The notes: generated by a model not told the origin, from the letters alone. Positions 1 through 8,585 are shown, numbered from the stretch's first letter. The stretch is DNA of 64,000 bases from Saprospirales bacterium GYS_P2D (GCA_009833045.1 WUUP01000003.1:62001-126000), one strand, 5' to 3'. A program made the numbers and translations.

Positions 1-1444
1 TACTGGGCAGCTCAAAGTCAGATCCTTCGAGATTATCAGGATTGAGATATTCGAAGTTTGGACCAGTACCATCATCTCCATCTCCCTGTCGGCGATCGGT
101 CAGGCCTCGATAGTATCGAGCACCCACCAGCATCGTAGAGGGCAGCGACGTATCGCCATACCTCCAGAGCACTCGTGACTCTTGACCCCAGTTTTGAAAA
201 TCATCGCTCAGGAAGTCACGGTTTTCTCCAAAGTCCAAGAGATTAATCGGATCGAGATTGCCCAGTGCATCACGTCCTGCTATGAGTCCAAAGGCACGGT
301 GATTCCATCGGAGCGATTCGCTCAGTTTGATATTCCATGACAGAGCAAAAAGATTCCAATCCACAGCAAACCAATTTCGCTCCCGATTGGACTGTCGAGG
401 ATCCATCTCAAACTGTGTATCTGTCAGTCCTCCGGGCTGCTGCGCCAGATAGTTAGTATGTGTATACTCCAGCTTTACATCTGAGAATGCCCCCAGCTGA
501 TAGCCCAGAGATAGATACCCCGTATGCTGCTCCAGACTACTATTCGGACGCCAGCCATCTGAGCGCTTGTACTGATAGTAGCCGTAATATTTTAGTTTTT
601 TAGCTGTGCCGCCAATGCTATTAAATGAATTAAAGAAACCATAGCTTCCTACTGACTGTCGAGACTTAATGTCCAGTTTTTCAGTAGTCGATCCTTCTTT
701 TAGTTTAAAATTAATCATACCGCCAAACTGTGTGCCATACTGCAGCGAAGCAGCTCCTCTCACTACCTCGATACGATCTATAGCCTCGGCTGATGGCGTA
801 TAGTAGCTCTCTGGATAGCCCAGCGCATCAGCACTGATATCGTATCCATTTTGGCGTGTGTTAAAATTACTATTTCTGCTCGGACTCAGTCCTCTCCCTC
901 CTATGCCCAGCTGCACACCTGCGCCATCACTCTCCCAGATATTGAGCCCAGCGACCTGGGCATAGATCTGTCGACTGAGATTATTCGCTTTATTGACCGA
1001 TAGCTGATCGAGGACGATGAGCTCGGTTTTCTTAGAGGCATAGATAGCTGCACCTTCTACAGCATTGAGGCGCTGGAGCGCAATACTTTGTTCGTTTTGA
1101 TCAGTAATCACGACATTTTCCATGACATTTTGGTCATCACTGAGTCGGACGCTCAGCTCTATCTCAGACTGATCGATCGTCAGCTGCTGTGTATAGTCTT
1201 GCTTACCGATGAAGGATACAGAGAGTAAATATTGACCATAGTCCACTCCTGATATCGAGTATCTACCATCTATATCCGATACTGCCTGTAGGGCCTTTCC
1301 ATTACCCTCGAGGCTGATGACTGCCGCTACCAGCTGCTCACCAGATCGCTCATCTGTCACTACGCCACTCAGGACGGCCTGCTGTGCCCAGAGTCCTATG
1401 ATCGAGACGCAGAGCATCGATACTGTCAGTAGATATTGCCTCAT
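1..1444 (-). CDS. TonB-dependent receptor, FecA-like (N-terminal 481 residues, cut by left edge)
   Basis: Outer-membrane TonB-dependent receptor, probably for a ferric chelate. The visible part begins with a signal peptide (MRQYLLTVSMLCVSIIGLWA), then a carboxypeptidase-regulatory-like beta-sandwich at about residues 23-105, the plug domain (about 110-225; the stretch IERIEVVRGAASLQYGTQFG is the classic plug signature) and the start of the beta barrel. The remainder lies outside the window. The ATG overlaps the HTTM gene's stop codon as ATGA (1441-1444), so the two are probably translationally coupled. Neighbouring imelysin and DUF4856 genes, commonly iron-regulated in Bacteroidota, favour an iron substrate. 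The receptor class is certain; the substrate is inferred from context and FecA-like plug sequence. Confidence 0.9.
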   Translation of the reverse strand, partial: MRQYLLTVSMLCVSIIGLWAQQAVLSGVVTDERSGEQLVAAVISLEGNGKALQAVSDIDGRYSISGVDYGQYLLSVSFIGKQDYTQQLTIDQSEIELSVRLSDDQNVMENVVITDQNEQSIALQRLNAVEGAAIYASKKTELIVLDQLSVNKANNLSRQIYAQVAGLNIWESDGAGVQLGIGGRGLSPSRNSNFNTRQNGYDISADALGYPESYYTPSAEAIDRIEVVRGAASLQYGTQFGGMINFKLKEGSTTEKLDIKSRQSVGSYGFFNSFNSIGGTAKKLKYYGYYQYKRSDGWRPNSSLEQHTGYLSLGYQLGAFSDVKLEYTHTNYLAQQPGGLTDTQFEMDPRQSNRERNWFAVDWNLFALSWNIKLSESLRWNHRAFGLIAGRDALGNLDPINLLDFGENRDFLSDDFQNWGQESRVLWRYGDTSLPSTMLVGARYYRGLTDRRQGDGDDGTGPNFEYLNPDNLEGSDFELPS

Positions 1445-2778
1445 TTAGACTTGTCAAATTTCATAATCCATTTCTTCTCACGCCAGCCTCGGGGCTCCGC
1501 TGCGAGATTAACATTCGTATCAACTAAGGGTTGACTTCTACGTCCATTGAGCGAGACTCTGCTATCACAGTAGACACGGGGCTCTATCCACCCCTGCGCC
1601 GTATAGTGAGCGGCGAGATGATGTGCGTACTGTAGTATCATATCTGGCTGTGTGGCCATCATTTTTTCTTGTTGTGCTGTGAGGTGATCATAGTTGCTCA
1701 CATATTCGATACGGCCCTCGCTGTCCTCCACTCTGAATGTCGCTGCTCCAGCCTTTTCCATAAGCATCACTCGCCAAGAAAATCGGTAGCCCTGTTCGGC
1801 CCAAAATAGCGGCGCCTCATACATCAGATACCTGAAGGGCATCAAAAGCTGTATCGTAAAAAATAATACCAAAATAGGATACATCAATCTTGACGTGAGT
1901 CGATATGCCACAGCTCCCGATGACTCCCCTATCGGAATCAGCCTGCGAAGGTAATCATGAAATCGATGATGCACAGGATCACTAAAAAAAATGGTCGTCA
2001 AGAAAATCATGATATAGGGAAACATCCCAATCTGAAACAAAGCAGCCGTCATCAGATGGAAAAACCCTACCGTGAGATATGCCCAAAATCTGGTCGGACG
2101 ATACAGTAGAAAAAAGGCAATAAAAAGGTCATAAGCTGCGCCTCCCCAACTAAATAAATAGGCGGTCTCAGGCATCTCAAGCAGCGGTCCGATCAGCGGA
2201 AAATGACTCTTAGTCGGGAGCCACATCCGCAACGGCATAGCCTCTATGATCCAGTAAGGATTGAGCTTGGCTATCCCTGCGAAGAAGTAAAGTATCCCTA
2301 CCTGCAGCTTGAAGATATCGACCATCCAGGCAGGCACGGTTCGCAGTTTTTCTATTCGCCCTGTGCGCACATCCATTGATAGCGCTCCATGTGCGGGTAC
2401 GATACATAGCAAGAATGCTATGAGACTGACGAAGTAATAATGATTAAGATAATTAGTCTTGTCTATAAGCTCGACATACGTGAAGCTCAAGAAAAACAGG
2501 GCGGAAGACAGACGGTATCGATAGCCCAGCATCACTCCGACCGAGGCTAAGAACATCACTCCATAAAGCACATACATCCCTATTTCTCCCAGCGGACGCA
2601 CCCAAGAAAAACCCAAATAAGTAAAATAATAATCCGGCTCGACATACATATCATAGATCCAGCCATGAGCAGCAAATCTCACGACACTAAATGCCATCAT
2701 AAAACCGAAAAGCACCCTTAGCGTGACTAAGGGTGCTATATCTTTTTGATTCTTGAGATAGCTGGCTACTGAGCTCAT
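1441..2778 (-). CDS. HTTM domain membrane protein (vitamin K-dependent gamma-carboxylase-like)
   Basis: Integral membrane protein of 445 residues with an HTTM domain, the family related to vitamin K-dependent gamma-glutamyl carboxylase. Multiple hydrophobic helices occupy roughly residues 18-340; the ending (about 350-445) is hydrophilic and probably faces the periplasm. The recognisable family stretch runs near 155-190 (IFKLQVGILYFFAGIAKLNP). No bacterial carboxylation activity should be assumed, since the biochemical role in bacteria is not settled. It is the third gene of the iron-type operon, 28 bp behind the imelysin gene and overlapping the TonB receptor start by 4 bp. This position suggests it helps the imelysin/receptor system, perhaps as an inner-membrane component, but that is inference. 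Confidence 0.85.
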   Translation of the reverse strand: MSSVASYLKNQKDIAPLVTLRVLFGFMMAFSVVRFAAHGWIYDMYVEPDYYFTYLGFSWVRPLGEIGMYVLYGVMFLASVGVMLGYRYRLSSALFFLSFTYVELIDKTNYLNHYYFVSLIAFLLCIVPAHGALSMDVRTGRIEKLRTVPAWMVDIFKLQVGILYFFAGIAKLNPYWIIEAMPLRMWLPTKSHFPLIGPLLEMPETAYLFSWGGAAYDLFIAFFLLYRPTRFWAYLTVGFFHLMTAALFQIGMFPYIMIFLTTIFFSDPVHHRFHDYLRRLIPIGESSGAVAYRLTSRLMYPILVLFFTIQLLMPFRYLMYEAPLFWAEQGYRFSWRVMLMEKAGAATFRVEDSEGRIEYVSNYDHLTAQQEKMMATQPDMILQYAHHLAAHYTAQGWIEPRVYCDSRVSLNGRRSQPLVDTNVNLAAEPRGWREKKWIMKFDKSK

Positions 2779-2806
2779 GCTATGATATACTTAGCTATTT
2801 ATATTC

Positions 2807-3937
2807 TTAATCACCGTCGACGTCCTGATTAGTGATGGTGATGCCGATGACTGATGAGACATCTGACTTGATCAGTGTCACGAGCTCCTGCAGCTCCATG
2901 AATACATTGATCATTTGCTGATTGTCATCTTCTATCTGCTGAGCAAATGAATCATTGAGTCCATTGCTCAATGAAATGGCATCATCGATTTGCTGTGCTA
3001 CATTAGTCGCCAAATCTCCCTCATCGAGTGCTCGGAGATAGGTCAAAATGGAACTCTGACCTCCTCCATCAAATAAACCTTCATATGCCTCAAGCGCAGC
3101 GATCAGCAGCTCTCGATCAAATCCTCCGTAATAAGACTCTGTAGCCTTAGGTCTTGCGATACCTGCGCTACGTACACCTGACGGGATAGCTACCTTGCCA
3201 TCACGGAGAAAACGCTGCACATGTAGATCGATAGCATTGATGAGCATACCGAGCGCACTACCGACATCGGTACCATTAGCCGATGTAGCTGTGAACGCAT
3301 TGATGAATTCCCCATTTTGCCATTGATCTGTCGAGACCGAGATCTTAGTATCGAGATAGCTCACGAGACCTATGAGATAGTCACCACGAGCACTATCATC
3401 TATGTAGGACGCTATGATATCCTCATCGCTCCCTGTCGTATTATTGATGAGGTAGTCTACTGCTGGTAGACCTTCTGCTGCACGATTAGATATGGCACCT
3501 ATTGTCCAGGTGCCAGCAGATACATTACTCTCTATTAGGTCAGCATCTGTAGGATAAGTATTGATCGCAGCTCGGAGCGCATTAGTGGTAGTCGGACCCA
3601 TCTGATAGATGGCTGCCGGCTGCCAAGACAGCCAGAGGTCTTTATGCGCCGCTCTGAGTTTGTTTAGATTTTCGACACTTGGTGATCCTGTAAAATTCTC
3701 GGCTGCTACTATGAATAGATCATTCTTTGTTTTTAGCGAGGCGAATGAAAGTTTGATATAGTTTTCAGCGATATTCTCTGCTATGGCAGCACGCAGCTCT
3801 GCCAAATTAGTCTCCGGCTCCGGAGTCGGAGCAGGACTATCACCATCACTACAGCTGGCTATCAATAGGAATAGCAGGAAGCACAAGCCCCCTGCTATTT
3901 GGTTGATATTTTTTCTTTGTATTAGCTTAGTTTTCAT
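2807..3937 (-). CDS. Imelysin-family lipoprotein (M75-like iron-regulated protein)
   Basis: Cell-envelope lipoprotein of 376 residues with an imelysin (M75, ICMP-like) helical domain. A lipobox (LIASC, Cys29) follows a short hydrophobic signal, so it is probably outer-membrane anchored. The family's GxHxxE motif is represented by the Bacteroidota variant GLPAVDYL at residues 156-163, which lacks the His and Glu; proteolytic activity is therefore not expected and a role in binding iron or iron chelates fits better. It lies 5 bp after the DUF4856 gene and 28 bp before the HTTM gene, clearly one operon. The family call is firm; the function follows from the family's iron-regulated distribution. 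Confidence 0.88.
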   Translation of the reverse strand: MKTKLIQRKNINQIAGGLCFLLFLLIASCSDGDSPAPTPEPETNLAELRAAIAENIAENYIKLSFASLKTKNDLFIVAAENFTGSPSVENLNKLRAAHKDLWLSWQPAAIYQMGPTTTNALRAAINTYPTDADLIESNVSAGTWTIGAISNRAAEGLPAVDYLINNTTGSDEDIIASYIDDSARGDYLIGLVSYLDTKISVSTDQWQNGEFINAFTATSANGTDVGSALGMLINAIDLHVQRFLRDGKVAIPSGVRSAGIARPKATESYYGGFDRELLIAALEAYEGLFDGGGQSSILTYLRALDEGDLATNVAQQIDDAISLSNGLNDSFAQQIEDDNQQMINVFMELQELVTLIKSDVSSVIGITITNQDVDGD

Positions 3938-3942
3938 AGTTT

Positions 3943-5385
3943 TTAGAGTTGATCTTTAGCATCAGCTAACTCTGGATAAGCTTCAACTAATGTATTTTTA
4001 GCTTTGTTCAATCCGTCTGTTGTGACATTCCAAAAATTACCATCAGCACCTAAGTCGGATTCTTTGATTTCTTCTATTGACTCAATGGACAATCGCCTGT
4101 TTGGGTTGTATTTGATAGCATTAACAAAAGTCCACACCTCTGACATAACGTGGAATGCTTCGCCAATTTTTGCCTCATTTAGAGCCTCCAATGAACTATT
4201 TATATAATGGACAGCTACACCGGCAGTGACGATCTCGAGTTGCTCAGCGATAATATCTCTCTGAGCCTCCTTCGTGGGATGATCATTGTTGACTATAGCT
4301 GCTCTCCCAGCTATGAATGCCTGCATGATCGCATCATTAGTGCGGAGATGAGGATCTACGGTATTGCTATAGTGGGACCAAAAACGATCTTCATTTGCAC
4401 GCTCTGCTGGCCAGTCAGAAGTGAAGTCGAGCGGTGGATTCCAGTAGCCGAATGCTTCGTCCCAGTGATGCTCCATATCTGTATAGTTGGCACCTTCTCT
4501 GAACTCCGTATTTTCGACATCAGCTCCAATACGAGCATCAGTAAAGTAGGTATTGTATATCTGATTGTACATGACTGTGCCCATCAGTCCTTTTTCGATG
4601 AGCTGTGTATATTCTCGCCCATGAGCATCAACTAATACTGTATTGCCACTATTTTCTCTGACAATGAGTCCTGCTACTCCATTAGCAGCAATAGCACCTG
4701 ATGTGCTGGCAGCCTCCACTCCTGCAAATAAGTCACTCATGAAATTATCATCGAGATCAGGCTGAAAGGACTTATCCTCCAGCTGCTTAGTACTGCTAAA
4801 CGAAAAGAAACCGTTGCCATCTCCTCCTACATTAGCATATGCGTCCTGTAGCACTTGTGCAGATAGAGCTGCACCTGCATCGCCAGTCTGTAGATATGAC
4901 TTGATTTCAGCGACCTGATCGAGTCGCTCATTTTGACCATTGTAGGATACCGTCGATGCCCCATCTCGAGTAAACTCATAGGTCGTCGGCACAGTCGCTA
5001 AGACTGGCCCTGTGATCACAGCCGTCGAGATCGTAGCAGCATCACCGTCGACATCTGTAGCCACTATATCGATCGTATACGACTGATCTAATAATGATGC
5101 TCCAGGAATGGCAAAATCGATAGTGCCACTGTACATCTCCGTTCCTGCAGTCACAGCAACTGGGGTATCAGTACCATCGGCAGATACGACTATACTCTGG
5201 AGTCCGTCATCAGCACTCACAGTATAGCTGACAGAGATAGTCTCACCTCTCGGTGCTGTATAGCTATCTTCTACACCAGCGAAAGTCACATCACTATCTG
5301 CCACTGGATCTTCGTCATCACTACATGACATCCATCCGAATAGCGAAAGAAAAAAAAGTAGTTGCAGCTTATTTATTGCGATCAT
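3943..5385 (-). CDS. DUF4856 domain lipoprotein, imelysin partner
   Basis: Secreted lipoprotein of 480 residues, first gene of the operon. I start it at the ATG at 5385: it gives a lipoprotein signal with lipobox GWMSC (Cys21), whereas the in-frame ATG at 5418 lies upstream of a good -7 promoter element (5408-5415). After the anchor there is an immunoglobulin-like segment (about 30-130), then the DUF4856 region (about 135-470) starting near YEFTRDGASTVSYNGQNERL. DUF4856 proteins in Bacteroidota regularly neighbour imelysin-like genes and TonB receptors; their biochemical role is unknown. I infer a periplasmic or surface part in iron acquisition. The family call is confident, the role is not. 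Confidence 0.82.
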   Translation of the reverse strand: MIAINKLQLLFFLSLFGWMSCSDDEDPVADSDVTFAGVEDSYTAPRGETISVSYTVSADDGLQSIVVSADGTDTPVAVTAGTEMYSGTIDFAIPGASLLDQSYTIDIVATDVDGDAATISTAVITGPVLATVPTTYEFTRDGASTVSYNGQNERLDQVAEIKSYLQTGDAGAALSAQVLQDAYANVGGDGNGFFSFSSTKQLEDKSFQPDLDDNFMSDLFAGVEAASTSGAIAANGVAGLIVRENSGNTVLVDAHGREYTQLIEKGLMGTVMYNQIYNTYFTDARIGADVENTEFREGANYTDMEHHWDEAFGYWNPPLDFTSDWPAERANEDRFWSHYSNTVDPHLRTNDAIMQAFIAGRAAIVNNDHPTKEAQRDIIAEQLEIVTAGVAVHYINSSLEALNEAKIGEAFHVMSEVWTFVNAIKYNPNRRLSIESIEEIKESDLGADGNFWNVTTDGLNKAKNTLVEAYPELADAKDQL

Positions 5386-5407
5386 AGTTTTTGTGATTAT
5401 TTGATCG

Positions 5408-5415
5408 CAAAAGTA
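5408..5415 (-). promoter_or_regulatory. -7 promoter element for the DUF4856-imelysin operon
   Basis: On the minus strand this reads TACTTTTG, an exact match to the Bacteroidota -7 consensus TAnnTTTG, 22 bp before the chosen start codon. The nearest upstream TTG is 25 bp away, beyond the usual 17-23 bp spacing, so the -33 half is not convincing. Confidence 0.45.
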
Positions 5416-5447
5416 CATTGGGGCCCTACTTCGGGAGAAACAAGATT

Positions 5448-5491
5448 TTAGGTATTTTATCTAACAAAATTAGGTATACACACTACCTAAT
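5448..5491. promoter_or_regulatory. Paired palindromes (TTAGGTA/TACCTAA), candidate operator
   Basis: Two inverted repeats sit side by side upstream of the operon promoter. The second is perfect: ATTAGGTA (5469-5476), 7 bp spacer, TACCTAAT (5484-5491). The first is TTAGGTA (5448-5454), 3 bp, TATCTAA (5458-5464), with one mismatch. The repeated half-site and the position between the Fur-like gene and the iron-type operon suggest a binding site for a dimeric regulator. Which protein binds is not shown. Confidence 0.5.
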
Positions 5492-5578
5492 ATTTGGACT
5501 AAACTGCTCTATCAGCATAGTGGAAATCTGCAGATTTTTTCTGGACCGATCTCAAGTTGTACCCCTATAGACTTCCTC

Positions 5579-5818
5579 TTAGACAGTCGCTAGACAGTAT
5601 AGCATCTTACGGTCTGCGGCACGTACCATGACGGTACCATTTTCTACCATTTGCTTGAGATGATTGTACACAGTAGAGGTCCCGATCGCCACGTCGTGAG
5701 TACGTAGATAGATATAGAGATCTTCGGCAGAAGTATAGCCAGTCATCTCTTTCATAGCCTCTACTATCTTGCTTCTGGTCTTTTCGATACGGACTTGGAT
5801 ATTCTTATGTCGATACAT
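5579..5818 (-). CDS. Mini Fur-like winged-helix regulator (DNA-binding half only)
   Basis: Predicted DNA-binding protein of 79 residues matching only the N-terminal winged-helix half of Fur-family repressors: KTRSKIVEAM, the SAEDLYIYL helix, and the recognition region STVYNHLKQMVENGTV at about residues 48-63. Full Fur proteins are about 130-160 residues and carry a C-terminal dimerisation and metal-binding domain rich in His and Cys; here the stop comes right after the wing and no other frame downstream encodes the missing half, so this is not a simple frameshift. It lies directly upstream of, and in line with, the iron-type operon and has its own upstream palindrome (5853-5881). A local regulator is plausible; metal sensing by itself is doubtful. 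Confidence 0.75.
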   Translation of the reverse strand: MYRHKNIQVRIEKTRSKIVEAMKEMTGYTSAEDLYIYLRTHDVAIGTSTVYNHLKQMVENGTVMVRAADRKMLYCLATV

Positions 5819-5852
5819 GTTTTTGCTTTTTTGTCGATTATTCTTCGCTTGA

Positions 5853-5881
5853 CGCTAATATTACAAACTGTAAGAATAGCG
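5853..5881. promoter_or_regulatory. 29-bp imperfect palindrome upstream of the mini-Fur gene
   Basis: Arms CGCTAATATTACA (5853-5865) and TGTAAGAATAGCG (5869-5881) flank AAC; 11 of 13 positions are complementary. It lies 35-63 bp before the Fur-like start codon, the right place for an autoregulatory operator. The core TTACA-n3-TGTAA is not the classic Fur box, and the binding protein is inferred only from position. Confidence 0.45.
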
Positions 5882-6061
5882 CTTTTTGTTCCTATGGTAC
5901 TGGTGACAAAAATCACTGACTACCATGATAGTGGTCAAGAAAAACGCTCCGAATCCTAAAATTATGACTTTGAAAGGTTCTAAAACATCCTTAAAACTGG
6001 GATATCGCACGAGAACAAATAGCCTTCATTAGGTATTAGCTATCAGACTGAGAATATCCCA

Positions 6062-6069
6062 TATCTTTG
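6062..6069 (+). promoter_or_regulatory. -7 promoter element for the acyl-CoA reductase operon
   Basis: TATCTTTG is an exact TAnnTTTG match, about 54 bp before the proposed TTG start at 6116. No TTG occurs at the expected -33 distance, so only the -7 half is supported. Confidence 0.4.
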
Positions 6070-6115
6070 GTTTTCGTTTTTATCCAAATTGTTAATTACA
6101 AAGGATCTATACATT

Positions 6116-7144
6116 TTGAATCTATCCGAACGTATCGACACTATGGCCCAATGGGGTCAAGCCATCAGCAGTCTAAGGGCTGAGCAGCTTGATGGACTAT
6201 GCACCCGTGCCTACCATCAAAATCAATGGTTCACTCCTGAGAATATCAAACAATCTCTGAGCGCTATCACCACTAAGTATCTCGCTAAAGAAAAGCTCGA
6301 TCAATGGGTATCAAACTACGACCTCCCAGCTACACCATCGCAGCATAAGGTCGGTCTGATCATGGCTGGCAATATCCCGCTCGTGGGATTTCACGATTTA
6401 CTATGCACCTACATCACCGGTCACAAAGCCATAGTCAAGTGCTCGAGCAAAGATGAGGTACTCCTACCCGCTCTGCTCGACCTACTCCGAGACATCTCAC
6501 CAGAAGCTGCTGACAGCATACAGATCGTAGACCGTATGACGGGTCAGGATGCCGTGATAGCGACCGGGGGAGATACAGCGGCTGTACACTTTGAGTATTA
6601 CTTTAAGCACTACCCCAACATCATCCGAAAAAATCGCAACTCAGTAGCGGTGCTGGATGGATCAGAAAGCCCAGATGATATATTTGCCTTAGGCCATGAT
6701 ATCTTCGATTACTTTGGGCTGGGCTGCCGCAGCGTGTCAAAGCTATATATACCGAGAGACTATGGGCTCGATCAATTCTTTGAGGGCATTTATGATCACC
6801 GAGACATCATCCATCATAATAAATACAAGAATAACTTTGACTACAATCATGCGATCTATATACTGACACAAGAGAAGTTTCTGACTAATGACTTCCTGAT
6901 CGTCAGAGAGGATCCGAGCATGGCAAGTCGTATCGCCTGTCTCCATATAGAGAGATATGATGATATCGAAGAGGTATCCAAAGCACTCAAAGCAAATGCC
7001 GAAAATCTGCAGTGTGTCAGTAGTCGAGTGCCTATAGAGGATATCGTACACATCCCGCTCGGACAGAGTCAGCAGCCTGGTCTATCGGACTATGCAGATC
7101 ATGTAGACACCTTAGATTTTCTAATAGGACTCCACACCTCATAA
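6116..7144 (+). CDS. Acyl-CoA reductase (LuxC family)
   Basis: NAD(P)H-dependent reductase of the LuxC family that forms an aldehyde from acyl-CoA through a covalent thioester, 342 residues. The catalytic cysteine is Cys204 in FGLGCRSVSK; the nucleotide-binding aldehyde-dehydrogenase-like fold shows in VGLIMAGNIPLVGFHDLL (about 79-96) and in ATGGDTAAVHFEYYF (149-163). No ATG fits; TTG at 6116 gives the family-typical opening MNLSERI and has AAAGGA about 9 bp upstream, while TTG at 6089 would add nine unrelated residues. It is followed after 5 bp by nth and then a GNAT-Rof gene, so it heads a three-gene operon. Its natural substrate in Bacteroidota is not known. Confidence 0.88.
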   Translation: MNLSERIDTMAQWGQAISSLRAEQLDGLCTRAYHQNQWFTPENIKQSLSAITTKYLAKEKLDQWVSNYDLPATPSQHKVGLIMAGNIPLVGFHDLLCTYITGHKAIVKCSSKDEVLLPALLDLLRDISPEAADSIQIVDRMTGQDAVIATGGDTAAVHFEYYFKHYPNIIRKNRNSVAVLDGSESPDDIFALGHDIFDYFGLGCRSVSKLYIPRDYGLDQFFEGIYDHRDIIHHNKYKNNFDYNHAIYILTQEKFLTNDFLIVREDPSMASRIACLHIERYDDIEEVSKALKANAENLQCVSSRVPIEDIVHIPLGQSQQPGLSDYADHVDTLDFLIGLHTS

Positions 7145-7149
7145 GCCGT

Positions 7150-7785
7150 ATGACTAAACAAGAGAAAGCAGATGATATCGCTCGCATGCTCGACGAGCTA
7201 TATCCAGAGACACCTATCCCTCTCGATCACAAAGATCCCTATACACTACTCATCGCTGTATTGCTATCAGCGCAGTGTACCGATGAGCGAGTCAATCAGG
7301 TGACTCCCTATCTTTGGCAGCTCGCCGATGAGCCCTACACTATGTCTCAGCAAAAAGTGGAAGATATCAAGGCGATCATACGCCCCTGCGGTCTATCTCC
7401 TCGCAAGTCACAGGCCATCTATGATCTGTCTCATATCCTCATCGAAAAACATGGAGGTCAGGTCCCACAGACATTTGAAGAACTGGAGGAGCTGCCAGGT
7501 GTAGGACACAAGACGGCCTCTGTAGTGATGTCTCAGGCATTCGGCGTGCCAGCATTCCCTGTAGATACACACATACATCGTCTCGCCTATCGGTGGTGCC
7601 TGAGCACTGGCAAAAGTGTTGAAAAAACCGAGAAAGACCTTAAACGCCTTTTCCCTCGAGAGATCTGGAACAAGCTACATCTACAGATCATATTCTTTGG
7701 AAGAGAATACTGCCCTGCTCGTGGCCATGACATGACCCAGTGTCCGATCTGCTCCAAATATGGTAGAAAATCACTCATGAAATGA
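7150..7785 (+). CDS. nth: Endonuclease III (DNA glycosylase/AP lyase)
   Basis: Base-excision repair glycosylase/AP lyase for oxidised pyrimidines, 211 residues, the usual length. The helix-hairpin-helix LPGVGHKTASVV carries the catalytic Lys121, and PVDTHIHR contains the catalytic Asp139. The C-terminal iron-sulfur loop is atypical: Cys188, Cys198 and Cys201 are present (YCPARG..., QCPIC) with spacing C-x9-C-x2-C, and the usual fourth Cys is missing because the protein ends in SKYGRKSLMK. The cluster may therefore be altered or absent. It is 5 bp downstream of the acyl-CoA reductase and overlaps the next gene by 4 bp (ATGA), implying coupled translation. Confidence 0.93.
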   Translation: MTKQEKADDIARMLDELYPETPIPLDHKDPYTLLIAVLLSAQCTDERVNQVTPYLWQLADEPYTMSQQKVEDIKAIIRPCGLSPRKSQAIYDLSHILIEKHGGQVPQTFEELEELPGVGHKTASVVMSQAFGVPAFPVDTHIHRLAYRWCLSTGKSVEKTEKDLKRLFPREIWNKLHLQIIFFGREYCPARGHDMTQCPICSKYGRKSLMK

Positions 7786-8585
7786 CTTTCTCATTTCGCA
7801 TAGCTCAACCGAGAGACTATCTGTCGATCGCCGACATCCATGCTCGTAGCTGGAAGGACAACTATCGGGGTATCCTGTCTGATGACTATCTCGACCATCA
7901 GGTAGATCAGGATAGACGACAGCTATGGCAGACCCGACTCAATGATAAAAACCCCAATCAGCTAATCATAGTAGCTACTGAAAGAGAGCAGATCGTAGGA
8001 TTCGCCTGTGCCTATGCTCATCATGATGAGACTGGACACTATCTGGACAATCTCCATGTACGATCTGGATATCAAGGAAACAAGGTAGGCCGTACGCTGA
8101 TGCATCATATCGCCTCTCAGATAAATGCTATCGATGAAAGTAAGCCACTCTATCTGTGGGTCTTCGCCCAAAACGAAAGAGCACTGAAGATCTATCAAGA
8201 ATGGGGAGGAGCGAATGAGAAAACAGAATATCTCAATATATCCTGCAGTGTAGGAGGTGGCATGGCAATCCAAATCATCTGGACCGATCTTTCTGATTTG
8301 CTCATGGAGAATGTCCCAACTTTGACCAAGGGTATACCTCAGCCCATAGCCTGTGAGCTCTATGACCACTTTGAGATAGCAGCGATGAGACGTACTCCAG
8401 TGATCATCAAGCTACGCCAAGGTGCCCCAGACATCCATACTACTATCAAAACACTACAGACCAGAGACAAAATCGAATATCTCATCACAAGAGAGGGACA
8501 AGAGATCGGACTACACGACATTCAGTCTATGCAAGATCAAAATGGAGATTTGATCGTTGATCTGGATCAATCAATTTCTTGCTGA
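7782..8585 (+). CDS. GNAT acetyltransferase fused to a Rof-like Rho-binding domain
   Basis: Two-domain protein of 267 residues. Residues 1-172 are a GNAT N-acetyltransferase: the acetyl-CoA loop is HVRSGYQGNKVGRTLMHHI (about 92-110) and the terminal strand segment is AIQIIWTDL. Residues 184-255 resemble the Rof/YaeO family, which binds and inhibits transcription terminator Rho: QPIACELYDHFEIAAMRR matches the conserved start of that family, followed by IEYLITREGQEIGLHDI. An internal ATG at 8304 (Met175) sits exactly between the domains, so a separate Rof could also be made. The start codon overlaps the nth stop. The GNAT part is clear; the Rof assignment is from the conserved motif and is fairly confident. 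The acetylated substrate is unknown. Confidence 0.8.
   Translation: MTFSFRIAQPRDYLSIADIHARSWKDNYRGILSDDYLDHQVDQDRRQLWQTRLNDKNPNQLIIVATEREQIVGFACAYAHHDETGHYLDNLHVRSGYQGNKVGRTLMHHIASQINAIDESKPLYLWVFAQNERALKIYQEWGGANEKTEYLNISCSVGGGMAIQIIWTDLSDLLMENVPTLTKGIPQPIACELYDHFEIAAMRRTPVIIKLRQGAPDIHTTIKTLQTRDKIEYLITREGQEIGLHDIQSMQDQNGDLIVDLDQSISC

Noticed and set aside
4207-4635. 142-residue plus-strand frame
   Set aside because: Antisense to the DUF4856 gene with no family features.
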